From positions 1 through 54,130 of the forward strand of contig CAMNJU010000003.1 in the NCBI GenBank assembly GCA_946541595.1: 54,130 nt of DNA. The letters run 5' to 3'. Both the position numbers and the translations under genes were made by a program. Under the pieces are notes generated by a model that worked only from the letters and a program-made list of their open reading frames with translations, made no database searches and was not told the DNA's origin. This DNA is from an uncultured Planctomycetales bacterium. GTDB lineage: Bacteria; Planctomycetota; Planctomycetia; Pirellulales; Thermoguttaceae. Shown here one piece after another: positions 7,490 through 17,400 of the stretch (within the stretch, counting starts at the first letter, position 1; each line of letters opens with the position of its first letter).

Positions 7490-8488
7490 TTATTTCGCGA
7501 ATTGCGCGTCGAAGACGACGTCCTCGTTCTTCGGGAACGCGACCTTCTTGACGTATTCGTACGATTCCTTGGCGCCGAACCAGCGGTCCATACGCTGATC
7601 TTCCCATTCGACGGAGAGCGGGCCGGCGTAGTTGATATCGTTGAGCGCGCGAATGATCTCTTCGAAATTGACGTTTCCGCGTCCGACGGAGCGGAATTCC
7701 CATCCGCGGCGGTAATCGCCGAACGGCAGGTGGGAGCCAAGAATGCCGTTTTCGCCGTCGAGCTGGAGCGCGGCGTCTTTCATGTGGACGTGGAAAATGC
7801 GATCGGGGAAGCGGCGGATGAACTTGACCGGGTCGACCATTTGCCAAATGAGGTGAGACGGGTCGAAGTTGAACCCGAACGCCGGATGGAAGTCGAGCGC
7901 TTCGAGCGCGAGCTGCGCGGAGTGGATATCGAACGCGATTTCCGTCGGGTGGACTTCGAGCGCGAACTTAATTCCGAGTTCCTGATAGACGTCGAGGATC
8001 GGGGTCCAGCGTTCTTTGAGGAGCTTGAAGCCGTCGTCAATCCACTTCTGGGGGACGGGCGGGAAGCTGTAGATGTAGGGCCAAATGGAGGAACCGGTGA
8101 AGCCGGTAACGATCTCGGCGCCGAATTTCTTGGCCGCGCGCGCGGTGTCCTTCATTTCCTCGGCGCAGTTCTTCGCGACCTGCTCTTTGTCGTCGCTGCG
8201 GAGATATTCCGGAATGACGTCAAGGTTGCGCTGATCGATCTGGTCAAGCACGCCTTGCCCGACGCAGTGGTTGCTGACAGCCCAGCACTTCAAGCCGTAC
8301 TTTTCAAGCTGCGCTTTTTTCGCTTCGCAGTAGCCGTCTTCCTTCAAGCACTTCTGAACGTCGAAATGATCGGTGCCGCAAGCGAGTTCGAGTCCGTCGT
8401 AACCGATCTCGGACGTCTTCTGGAACAGTTCTTCGGACTTAACGTCGCCGAATTGGCCGGTAATGATCGTGATGGGTCGTCTAGCCAT
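7490..8488 (-). CDS. sugar phosphate isomerase/epimerase family protein (xylose isomerase-like TIM barrel)
   Basis: The product has 332 residues without a signal peptide, so it is cytoplasmic. The AP-endonuclease-2/xylose-isomerase-like barrel is recognisable from successive strand ends with metal-ligand motifs: YDGLELACG near the N-terminus, FALEVHPTEIAFD, FGFNFDPSHLIWQ, IFHVHMKDA, and PLSVEWEDQRMD with the final glutamate. The family isomerises or epimerises sugars, inositols or hydroxy-acids; the exact substrate cannot be read from the sequence. AGGAGG 12 bases before the ATG supports the start at 8488. It is a single-gene unit with its own terminator. Confidence 0.9.
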   Translation of the reverse strand: MARRPITIITGQFGDVKSEELFQKTSEIGYDGLELACGTDHFDVQKCLKEDGYCEAKKAQLEKYGLKCWAVSNHCVGQGVLDQIDQRNLDVIPEYLRSDDKEQVAKNCAEEMKDTARAAKKFGAEIVTGFTGSSIWPYIYSFPPVPQKWIDDGFKLLKERWTPILDVYQELGIKFALEVHPTEIAFDIHSAQLALEALDFHPAFGFNFDPSHLIWQMVDPVKFIRRFPDRIFHVHMKDAALQLDGENGILGSHLPFGDYRRGWEFRSVGRGNVNFEEIIRALNDINYAGPLSVEWEDQRMDRWFGAKESYEYVKKVAFPKNEDVVFDAQFAK

Positions 8489-8625
8489 AATAGCTCAAGC
8501 CTCCTGAGTAAATACTGAAAAATAAAAAGCTTACCCATAAGCGCCGCCAAAAGCTCCGGAGGAGCCGGCAAACGCCGCCGGGGTTGCGCTCGTTTGCAAA
8601 AACTCAAATCGAGTTCTATATATTG

Positions 8626-8654
8626 TTTCTACCAGAAAACGGTCGCGAATGCAA
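8626..8654 (-). promoter_or_regulatory. possible promoter of the sugar isomerase-like gene
   Basis: Minus strand TTGCAT (8649-8654), 17-base spacer, TAGAAA (8626-8631). A small palindrome (AACTC and GAGTT separated by five bases, 8601-8615) just downstream could be an operator. Both are weak calls. Confidence 0.35.
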
Positions 8655-8926
8655 ACTTTTTCTGGCAAAATCGGTTAAATTTCAAAATTTTTCTTTCCGC
8701 CGGTCTGCAGGATCGGTTCTTGTCGAACTTTTTACCTTGCCGTTACGTTGAAGCATTTTGGAACCGGCTCCAAACCGACTTGATTTGTATCAAAACAACA
8801 CATTTCAACATCGTTCTCTGTGAGACGATAGCTGCGAAAAGGAGGTTTGTATTAAAAAGAGACAGTTTTTTTAAAAAAAGTATGAAAAAAGCAGGAAAAT
8901 GATTTGGAAAAAAGAGCTTTTTACTT
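8655..8926 (+). other. AT-rich gene-free interval with an orphan strong Shine-Dalgarno
   Basis: No convincing gene lies between 8489 and 9239. Within it is an ATCGT/ACGAT hairpin (8810-8829) followed by a near-perfect Shine-Dalgarno AAAAGGAGG (8837-8845). The only nearby frames are a TTG two-codon mini-frame and ATG-AAA-AAA-GCA-GGA-AAA-TGA at 8882. A 102-codon frame through the region (TTG start at 8594) has no family-like character. Confidence 0.4.
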
Positions 8927-8932
8927 TACAAT
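8904..8932 (+). promoter_or_regulatory. promoter of the FHA protein gene
   Basis: TTGGAA (8904-8909), 17-base spacer, TACAAT (8927-8932). It implies a leader of about 300 nt before the ATG at 9240. Confidence 0.6.
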
Positions 8933-9239
8933 GAATCTGACGGGGGCGTTTCAACGACGTCAACTTCCCGACAGACGTACTCTCATGCTTCCGGAACGTC
9001 GCGCTTTTTGATCGGCGCGAACACGGCGTCTGTCGTCGGAGCGCCGCGCCTGTCCTCGGCGGCGTATCGCGCCGTATTCCGTTCCCGCGCGTCGCGCCGT
9101 TCGGTCCTGTTTGATTTGCGCGTCCGACGGTTCCTCCTCGTCCTGCCTGGGCGTCTTGTCCGCTTTTTTGAGGAACCGGCGGCGACGAAAACGCCAGACT
9201 GAGGCGTTTACAAAGTCCCAATTTTATTAGGAAATCAAA

Positions 9240-10034
9240 ATGAAAGTAGAGTTAAAGGTTGTTGGCGGTTCGCGTTCGGGGCAAACGATTCCGATCACTA
9301 TTCCTCAGTTCATGATCGGGCGCGCGGAGGATTGTCATCTTAAGCCGCGCAGCGAGCTCATCAGCCGCTATCACTGCGCGATTCTTTCGGAAGACGCGTA
9401 CGTCGCCGTTCGCGATCTTGGAAGCAAGAACGGCGTCTACGTCAACGGCGAGCGGATCGTCGGCGAGCGCGAACTCAAAAACGGCGATCACATCGTCATT
9501 GGGCCGTTGGAATTTGAAATCGCGCTGTCCGTAGCGCTCAAAGGCGCGACGAAGCCGAAGGTCGATTCGATTTCCGACGTGGTCGCTCGCACCGTCGAGC
9601 AGAACGCGATTAACGTCGCGACGGCGAAGCAGGCTCAGGCGGCGTCTCAACCGACTCCCGCCCCCGCCCCCGTGCAGCCGGCCCCGGCGCAGCCCGTTCA
9701 GGAAGCGGCCAAAGCGCCCGCTCCGGCCCCTGCGACCGCCGCAGACGCCGGCCCGTCTCCGTTTACCGTCGCCCCGATCAACGCCGCCGCGGCCGCCTCC
9801 GATTCCGACGATCCGAGCAGCGAGCTTGCCGACTGGCTCCTCGACGACGACGACGACGAATCCTCGAACGCGCAAACCGTCTCCATGGCGGCGTTCGAAG
9901 ATCTTGATCTCCCGTATACGCCGAAAGAAGAAGAGAAGGAGGAAACCGTTAAGGAACCGCAGAAAGCGTCGGGCCCGAGTTCGAGCGACGCGGCCGCGCA
10001 GCTCCTTAAGAACTTCTTCAAGGGCGGCCGCTGA
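9240..10034 (+). CDS. FHA-domain protein with long Pro/Ala-rich and acidic tail
   Basis: The product has 264 residues and no signal peptide. An FHA domain occupies about residues 1-97 with the phosphothreonine-binding signature: GR at 27-28, S43-R44-Y45-H46 in ELISRYHCAI, GSKNGVYVNGE, and LKNGDHIVIGP. The remainder is a Pro/Ala linker (about 130-175), a DDDDDE acidic cluster preceded by the short motif SSELADWLL, the short motif AAFEDLDLPYTP, and a C-terminal helix AAAQLLKNFFKGG. FHA domains bind phosphothreonine peptides made by Ser/Thr kinases such as the one at 37099-39918; that pairing is an inference. AGGAAATCAAA precedes the start. It ends at a strong terminator and is followed by the giant-protein pair. 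Confidence 0.92.
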   Translation: MKVELKVVGGSRSGQTIPITIPQFMIGRAEDCHLKPRSELISRYHCAILSEDAYVAVRDLGSKNGVYVNGERIVGERELKNGDHIVIGPLEFEIALSVALKGATKPKVDSISDVVARTVEQNAINVATAKQAQAASQPTPAPAPVQPAPAQPVQEAAKAPAPAPATAADAGPSPFTVAPINAAAAASDSDDPSSELADWLLDDDDDESSNAQTVSMAAFEDLDLPYTPKEEEKEETVKEPQKASGPSSSDAAAQLLKNFFKGGR

Positions 10035-10069
10035 TCCGAGCGCCGAGCAGGCGCGCCTCTGTTTTCCAA

Positions 10070-10118
10070 CGCGGTTCGCGCGGGAGGCTTTCTCCTCTGC
10101 GCGGTCCGCGTTTTTTTC
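10070..10118 (+). terminator. intrinsic terminator after the FHA gene
   Basis: A long stem (CGCGG with CCGCG on the outside, GGAG with CTCC inside) is followed by seven T at 10111-10117. Confidence 0.7.
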
Positions 10119-10244
10119 TTTATATTGCGTTCTTCTGTTACAACTCTTAAAAGCGTTATATCGCGGAAATGTCCCCTTACTTGCGAGATTCGTTCTAACG
10201 GATGGAGCAGTCGTTGAATTTTCGCTTTTGAGAAGCGATTTTTC

Positions 10245-10272
10245 TTGCTTTTTAGCTCTTGAATGATAAAAT
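10245..10272 (+). promoter_or_regulatory. promoter of the giant-protein operon
   Basis: TTGCTT (10245-10250), 16-base spacer, TAAAAT (10267-10272), about 115 bases before the GTG at 10388. It is the only recognisable promoter before the 12.8-kb two-gene unit. Confidence 0.5.
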
Positions 10273-10387
10273 AGATAAATGAAGTAATTTGGACAGGGTC
10301 TCGGAATTAGGTATTTATCCGTGAGTAATACCGCGCGACCTGAACGACACGCCTTACCGGCGCAAACGCCGCAAAACGAGGTTCAAC

Positions 10388-13300
10388 GTGAACAAGCATT
10401 ATCGACAATCCGGCTTAACCGGCGCGTCTTCCGACGTGAAGCTGGCGGTTTGGCTTTTGTGCGCTCTTGCCGTTGTTCCTACGTTTGGAATCGGCGTTCT
10501 TTTCGCGCAAAACGGAGAAGGAATCAAGTCCTCTTCTGAAACGCTCGCGCCGAATCAGAAGCCGACCTTCTGGCTTCTGGACGAAAATGGCTCTTGGCGC
10601 GTGCCGCTCCCGAACTGGTCTCTGGAAGACGTCGAACGGTCGATCGACGCGCGGCGTCAGGAGGCGTCCGTGTCGCCGTATTCGATCCAAAATATTGACG
10701 CGTACGGCGAGGAAAAAGACGGGGTCGTGCGCTTAACGATCGAAATTCTGGCGAACGTCTCCGAAGGCCTTGTGCGCGTGCCGCTCGGTTTACGCGAAGG
10801 CGTCTATATCCCGGACGCGGAGCATGAGGGAACGCGCGCCGCGTCGGCGGGAGGGTTCGATTTCGAAGGCGCCGATTTCGCCGCGCTCGACGTCGATCCG
10901 GAGACGGGCGATTACGTCGCGATTATCCAGACGGCGGCGCCGAAGCCCCAAAACGCAGACTCTGGCGCGGAAAAGACGTCAGATCCCGCCGAGTCCGCGG
11001 CGAACGAACCGACGCAAAGCGAACCGGCGAGTCAGGAGACGCCCGACGAAGTCGAGCCCGCCCCGAGCGAGCAGGAAAATCAGGAGACGCCGGCCGAAGT
11101 CGAGCCTGCCCCGAGCGAGCAGGAAAATCAGGCGACGCCGGCGGAAGAGCCCGCGCCCGCCGAACCCGCGCCGGAACAGACGGCGTTCGGCCGCGCGCCT
11201 TTGGCCGCGCCCTTTGCCGCGAAGGCGCTTGATCTGGCCGCAAACGCGGCGGCGTCCGACGGCGCGTCGGTCCCCGAAGAGCGTGGCGCGACCCGGCTGC
11301 GTCCGCATCAGGTTCGGCTTAAACTCTTCCTGTCGTTCGTTGTCGAGACGGTCGGCGTCAACGAATACCGCGTGTGCGCGTCGTTCCCGGCTTCCGTTGG
11401 ATCCCAGCTGACCTTTACGACGTCGACGCCGGACGTGCGCGTTGGATCCGTCAAAGGGGCGATCGCGTCTCCGTCCGCGGTTATGGACGAAGGAAAATCG
11501 GAAATGCGATTCCTCGGACTTGGGCGCGGGGGCGAGCGCACGGAGATTACATGGCAGCGTCTGCTTTCCTCTTCGTCCTCCGAACGCGCCGTATGTCAGG
11601 TCGAGGGGGCCGAGGTGAACGTCGTTCTTTCCGCAGTCGACGTTAAGTACGACGCGACCGTTCCGACGCGCGTGTACGGGGGCGAATCCGACGTCTTCTA
11701 TATCCGTCTCCCGGAAGGCGCGGAGTACGCGGTCAACAGTTTGCGCGCCGTTAATTCGAGCGGCGCCTCGTTCGCGCTTGCGGCTGAGCCAGAAGTTAAG
11801 ACCGAGCGGGAAATTTGCGACGACTCGGGAGCGGAATCGAATCCTGCCGCGTCCGAGCAGAACGCGCGCTCCGAGCGGCGGTATCTCATAGTAACGCTCG
11901 AACAGCCGACGTCGTTTGTCTCGTTCAGTCTGCAGGCGTCCGTCGCTTCAAATCGCGACGCGGATTCCCGAACCGAGTCTAAGCGCATGACGTGCAAAAT
12001 CGACGGTTTTTCCGTCTGCGAATACCGCCGGTCCGAGTCTGGCGGGGCTCTCGTCGACGCTCAGAAGCAGACGGGCAAGATCACGGCGTCGACGCCCGGC
12101 GATTCCGAAGAGCTCCGATTCGACATAACGCCCGGCTTTGGCGCGTCGGTCGGTTCTGACGGGGCTATGAGCGAACAGGGCGACGTTTTCACGTTCTTCG
12201 CGCAGCCGTTTACGCTGACCGCGCAGGAGTACAAACGTCAGGAGATAACGAACGTTAAGCCGGAATACCGACTTACCGTTGAAAATAATGAAACAAAACT
12301 TCGCGCGCGGTTTAAGTTTTCCGTGTATGGGAAGAAAGCGACTGAATTCTACGTCCGGCTCTACGACTGGAAATTTACGGAGCAGCACGGCGAACTTCTC
12401 GACCTTGGCAGGATCGACTCGGATCCGGAGACCGGCGTGACCGTTCTGCCCCTTAAAGCGCCTGCCGACGGGGAAGTCCTTATCGATTTAGAATTAGTGA
12501 ACGACGTCGAACTTGGGTCGGAAAAAGAGCTTCAGCTTTTTACTCTCCCAACGCCCGAAGCCGACCGCGTCGAGGCCGCCGCGCTGGTCGTCGTTCCCGC
12601 TTCTAACGTGGAAGTCGATCCCGACGAGGCGAACTGCGTCGAACTGAGCGCTTCGTCCCCGCGCAATCTTTCGATAGAAATGCCCGCCGCAAGCATGGCG
12701 CGGCCCGCGCTTTATTTTCGAACGAATCAGACGGCCAAGACGCCCGATAAGGAGATTGCGCCGGCCGTCTTTGCCGCGCGCGTTAAGAAGCGCGACCGCG
12801 AGCTGAGCGCAACGACCGAGCTCCACGCCGAGCTTTCCGAAAAGGGCGAAATCAGGGTTACGCAGAAATTTAATTTCAACGTGAAGTACGAAGACCTCGC
12901 CGGAATTACGCTTGTCGTGCCGCCGGCGCTCGCCTCGGCGAACGGCTCGAAATCGGCGACGAACTTTAAGTATACGGTCAACGGCGACGCCGTGCCGCTG
13001 TACGCGGTTCGCGACGATTTAGACGATCTAACGGGCGAGACGCTTCGCCGAATTCCGTTTAATCCGCATCAGATTGGGGCGGTGGAAGTCGCCGTACAGT
13101 ACGTCGTTCAGAAGGGCGATTTTGATTTAGGCGCCGCGTCGACGAAGTACGTCGACCTGTTCTTCCTCCGTGCGATTGAGAAAGAAGTAAGTTCAAGCGA
13201 CCTTGTCTTCGCCGCGCCAATTCGCGTAACGACCGTGCATAATTATCCCGACGCGGAGGCCGCGAACGCGGCGCCTGTCGCGAGCGAGAAACGCGGCTCT

Positions 13301-14434
13301 TGGATCTACGTTAAGACGGAGACGTCGGAAGACGGCGCGACGAAATCGCTCCGGTTTCACGCCGACGCGCCGCAAACGTCCGCGCGCGTCGAATGTTCGA
13401 TCCAAAACGGCGACAATATCGACGCCGCCGTCGTCGAACGCGCATGGATTCAATCGTGGTTCTCGAACGCCGAACGCGTCGATCGCGCGACCTATCGCGT
13501 AACGACGTCCACGCCGACGCTCTATGTCGATCTTCCGGCTGGCGCGCGCGGCGACCGAATCGCCGTAACGCTCGATAAAACGCCGATTAAAGGCGTCGGC
13601 GACGCGAGCCGCGGATACTTTGACTCCACGCGGCGACGGCTCATTCTGCCAATTTCCGAAGAACTGCGCAATCGCGAGTTTTTGCTCGATATTTCGTACG
13701 TGATTTCCAACGGCGAGGTCGGGAATCAGACGGGCGGCTCTGCTGACGTCCGCGTTCGCGCGAACGGGCGCTCGCGCGTGAGTTTCCCGTTGATTTACGC
13801 CGAAGCCAGAGATATTGAGAAGCCGGACGAGACGGTTAAAAAGGAAGCGTGGATTCGCAGAGCGTACTGGCAGGCGATTACGCCCGCCGATCGGCATATT
13901 GTCCTGAGTCCGGACAACTGGACGCCCGAATACGTCATAAGGCGCGACGGACGCGGACCCTATTTCAGACGCGCCGAGTCGACTTCTTCCGAGGAATTGA
14001 GCGACTGGATGGGCGTTCCGCGCCGCACGTTGGGCGAACAGAAGGTTAATACCTATCTGTTCAGCAGTTACGCTCCCCCGCGGGAATCGGAGTTCTATAT
14101 GTTTGAACGTCCCTTGCTCTTCCTGACGGGCAGCGGACTTGCGTTAATCGTCGGGCTTGGACTTTTCTATTTCCCGAGTTTCCGTTCGCCGGTCGCGCTC
14201 TTTATTTTAAGTTTGATCGCGCTCGCGGTCTCCGCGTTCAATCCGACGGGCGCGCTCCTCTTCCTGCAGACGACCGTCGTGGGAATCGCCCTGACGGCGC
14301 TGTCCGTCGCCGCGTCCCTGCTGATTAAACGCAAGCCGAAGCTTCGCGGGGAAGTCGCCAGTCTCATGACGGGTCCCGACGACGCGAAGAAGCGCGATCA
14401 CGAACTCCAGCGCGGACAGGGCGAAGGCGCGTGA
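10388..14434 (+). CDS. giant membrane-anchored exported protein, single-module (1348 residues)
   Basis: GTG start with GAGG seven bases upstream. A hydrophobic segment at about residues 18-40 acts as signal or anchor. An ectodomain of roughly 1200 residues follows, with a motif WRVPLPNWSLEDVE near its start, a 16-residue imperfect repeat (about 217-260) in an acidic Pro-rich linker, and beta-rich sequence containing a VP...VNGDAVPLY...VEVAVQYVV unit (about 860-905). Three hydrophobic helices at about 1237-1314 and a short basic tail close the protein. Topology is therefore probably a large extracytoplasmic part anchored at both ends. No known domain was recognised. The stop overlaps the coupled giant gene downstream, so the two are one operon. 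Similar-looking long hypothetical proteins are common in planctomycetes; the role is unknown. Confidence 0.85.
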   Translation: MNKHYRQSGLTGASSDVKLAVWLLCALAVVPTFGIGVLFAQNGEGIKSSSETLAPNQKPTFWLLDENGSWRVPLPNWSLEDVERSIDARRQEASVSPYSIQNIDAYGEEKDGVVRLTIEILANVSEGLVRVPLGLREGVYIPDAEHEGTRAASAGGFDFEGADFAALDVDPETGDYVAIIQTAAPKPQNADSGAEKTSDPAESAANEPTQSEPASQETPDEVEPAPSEQENQETPAEVEPAPSEQENQATPAEEPAPAEPAPEQTAFGRAPLAAPFAAKALDLAANAAASDGASVPEERGATRLRPHQVRLKLFLSFVVETVGVNEYRVCASFPASVGSQLTFTTSTPDVRVGSVKGAIASPSAVMDEGKSEMRFLGLGRGGERTEITWQRLLSSSSSERAVCQVEGAEVNVVLSAVDVKYDATVPTRVYGGESDVFYIRLPEGAEYAVNSLRAVNSSGASFALAAEPEVKTEREICDDSGAESNPAASEQNARSERRYLIVTLEQPTSFVSFSLQASVASNRDADSRTESKRMTCKIDGFSVCEYRRSESGGALVDAQKQTGKITASTPGDSEELRFDITPGFGASVGSDGAMSEQGDVFTFFAQPFTLTAQEYKRQEITNVKPEYRLTVENNETKLRARFKFSVYGKKATEFYVRLYDWKFTEQHGELLDLGRIDSDPETGVTVLPLKAPADGEVLIDLELVNDVELGSEKELQLFTLPTPEADRVEAAALVVVPASNVEVDPDEANCVELSASSPRNLSIEMPAASMARPALYFRTNQTAKTPDKEIAPAVFAARVKKRDRELSATTELHAELSEKGEIRVTQKFNFNVKYEDLAGITLVVPPALASANGSKSATNFKYTVNGDAVPLYAVRDDLDDLTGETLRRIPFNPHQIGAVEVAVQYVVQKGDFDLGAASTKYVDLFFLRAIEKEVSSSDLVFAAPIRVTTVHNYPDAEAANAAPVASEKRGSWIYVKTETSEDGATKSLRFHADAPQTSARVECSIQNGDNIDAAVVERAWIQSWFSNAERVDRATYRVTTSTPTLYVDLPAGARGDRIAVTLDKTPIKGVGDASRGYFDSTRRRLILPISEELRNREFLLDISYVISNGEVGNQTGGSADVRVRANGRSRVSFPLIYAEARDIEKPDETVKKEAWIRRAYWQAITPADRHIVLSPDNWTPEYVIRRDGRGPYFRRAESTSSEELSDWMGVPRRTLGEQKVNTYLFSSYAPPRESEFYMFERPLLFLTGSGLALIVGLGLFYFPSFRSPVALFILSLIALAVSAFNPTGALLFLQTTVVGIALTALSVAASLLIKRKPKLRGEVASLMTGPDDAKKRDHELQRGQGEGA
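11036..11131 (+). repeat. 48-bp coding tandem repeat, two full units
   Basis: Two near-identical 48-bp units (11036-11083, 11084-11131) plus a partial third encode the 16-residue repeat ETPAEVEPAPSEQENQ. It is in frame within the 1348-residue protein and forms an acidic, Pro-rich linker. Confidence 0.85.
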
Positions 14435-14454
14435 GCCTGAGGGAGAACGTTTCG

Positions 14455-17400
14455 ATGACATGGGGTTCCGCCATTACAGATACGACGACGTCGGCGCGGC
14501 GCCGGCTTGCATGCCGCGCGCTGTTCGCGCTCCTTGCGTTTGCGCTCGGAGCGGCGGCGCGCGCGTCCGATCCGGCGTCGACTGCGCCCAGTCCCGCGCC
14601 TGCGAACCAGACGTCGGAGCCCGGACCGCAGGACTCGGAGAGCGCGTTTCCCGGTTTTCGGTTCTGGAAAGCGCCCGCGGCCTCGATTGAACGCTGGCCT
14701 TGGGAAGACGGAAAGTATTATCCGATACGAGTTAAGCTCTTTAACGAATGGCTCGAAACGGAGTCGGAAGTAGAGCGACTGCGCGCCGAAGAGGACGTTC
14801 TTCTGCACGGCGTCGTACCGTCGCTCCGAATCGACGGGAAACTCGACGGCGCGACGCTCGAAGGCGAGGGCGTCTATACGACGACCGCGACCCTCGCCGC
14901 CGAAAACGCCGATTTGGAAAAAGCGGAATCCGCGCTCTATCGTTTGCAGCCTTTTTCTTTCGCGATTTCTCCGTTCACAGACGGATCCCCGGACGCGAAA
15001 TACGCGCTCGATCAAACTCTCGAAGAGAGCGTCGCCGTTTATCCGGACGGGCGCCTGTATCTTCCGAATTCGCGCGAAATGAAACGCAAATTCAAGTGGT
15101 CGCAGCGCGGCAAATTCGATAAGCTCGGGCGCGTCTCGTTTGATTTCGCGTTCCCGACCGCGACGAGCGTCGAAATGACGTTCGAAACCCCGTCCGACGC
15201 CGAAGTCGCCGTGACGAACGGTATTGTTCAGGAGATTTCGTCGGGCGCGTCCGACGCTGCGTCTGCGTCCAATCCGAACGCGGAATCCGACCCTGTCGCG
15301 GCGCCCTCTCCCGTTTCCGCGCCGAGCGTCCGCAAATGGCGCGTCCTTTTCGGCGGCCTTCCAAACGCGACCGTTCTCGTTACCCGGACGAAAGACCCCG
15401 CCTACGCCGAGCGGCGGCTCGCTGGCGTTCGGCAGGAACTGACGTACCGCGTTACGCGCGAAGGACTGAATTTAACGTCTCGGTTCGAATTTGAATCGAC
15501 CGCGGCGCCCCCTGAGAACGTTGAATTAATGCTCGACGATCCGCTCGGACTTGTCGAGCTTTCGTGGGCTAATCAGGAAGAAGGGGATTTAAAGCCGCTC
15601 TTTGAAAAAGTCGACGGCGCGACGAAGATTCTCGTTCGTTTTCCGAAATTTGACGCCGGATCTTTTGGCGCGCTTAAAGTATCGGCGTTTTGCAGAGTTA
15701 AGCTCGACGAAGAGTATCGGCTTCCTTCTGTTCGTCTCTCTGGCGTCGGCTTGACCTGGAAAGAGACGGTCTGCCGTCTGGCCGTCGAGCCGCCCCTCGC
15801 GCTCACGTCCGTAGCGCCGGATCGCTGCATGCAGAGCCGCGATTCTCAGCGTATTCCCGATAAGACGGCGGACGAATTGGCGTTTAAATTCTTTGAGGCG
15901 GACGCGGCTCTCAACATAAAGCTTCGTCAGCTCCGTTCGAATCCGCCGTTCGACAGCGTTACCGACTGCATGCTCGGCGGCGACGTCTTTGCCAAGACGA
16001 CCGTCTTCTTCAAATTTAAAGATGGAGACGACCTGCGCGTCGCGGTTCCCATTGCGCCCGGCTGGCGCGTCGATTCCGCGCTAGGCGCGGCCGGCGAGGC
16101 GATTTCATGGTTCTGCGTCGACGAGCCGGTCGGAGGATCGAAAGAGAGCGCCGACGAGCAAAAGACAGCTAAAACCGTTCAAAAGCTGTATCTTACGTTT
16201 AAAAAGGAAGCGCTGGCGAGCCAGCCGACGCGCGTTGTTCTGTCCGCTAGAAAGAATTATTCCGACAGCGAACGCATCGACGTCGACGGACTGTGCCCCA
16301 TCGACCTTACCGACAATCTGTTCGGCGCCCACGCGCTCGTGCTGCGCTCGGAATCGTCTTCGCAAGTTAACCTCTTAAACCAAGACGGGAAGCCGTTTGT
16401 TAATCAGAAGACGACGCCGAATTTTATCTTCGGCGAATCGTATCTTCGCGACGCCTCGCCCGCGTCCCTCGGCGGAACGCGGCTGTATTTCGGGCCTCAG
16501 TCGCTCGGCGTCTACGCGGTTCTCTCGAATACGCGCACGAATTATTCGACGTCGGGAACCTGCGCGTGCGTTTTTAAAGACGTGGAGGAGACGTCCGACC
16601 GAACCGGGGAACGCTATAAAAAAGGAATCTTTACCGAGCGCTGGCGCCTTCATTGCGAGCCGACGAGCGGTTCGCGCGTCGATCGGCTCGTCTTTTTTGC
16701 GACGTCCCCCGCGAGCGCGGAGAAGGAAGCCGACGGGGATTCGCGCGAGCTTGAAACGCCTTGGAAATGGTCGACGTCCGCCGAGCCCGGTCGGTATTAT
16801 CTCGCGCTTCCGCTCTCGAAAGAAGAGGTCGAAGCCCTGAAGACGCCGGCCGGATACGACGCGTACGAGATCCGCCTGACGACGTCGCGAAGCGTGCCGT
16901 TTGACGTGAATCTTTCGTATCAGACGTCCTTTGGAAAAGAAGGCGCGCAGCTGCCGCTCATACTCCTGCCGGAGTCGGCGAATTCGTCGTTTGAGGTGGT
17001 CGTGGAATCGCCCCTCGAAATGCCGTTTGAGATCGCCGAACTGAAAAATCTTACCGAATCGACGCCGCCGTTTTCTTTGCCCAACGAATACGAATCCTTA
17101 AAGAAAGCGTTCCGGTATCTTCCGAACCTGCCCCAGTCGGACGAAACTCCCGACGCGGACACGTCGCCCGTCAACCTGAAATTGACGGTTAAGTTCCCGA
17201 CCGACGCGGAACTGAAAAGCGGTTTAGACGTTGCCGCGTGGTGCTGGAACGTTACGCTCGATTCGTTCCACGAATCGGCGGGTTTGGTGCGGACCCGAGC
17301 CGTTTATATGATAGAAAATCATGGCGTGCAAGAGGTTAAGTTTACTCCTCGTCATCCGGATCTCGTTACGGTCAAGCGGGTCTGGATAGACGGTCGGGAA

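Noticed and set aside
7502..8518. 338-codon plus-strand frame opposite the sugar isomerase-like gene
   Set aside because: Antisense shadow of a well-supported TIM-barrel gene.
8594..8902. 102-codon frame (TTG start) in the gene-free interval before the FHA gene
   Set aside because: Starts with TTG without a ribosome-binding site, overlaps probable regulatory elements, and has no protein-like conservation pattern.
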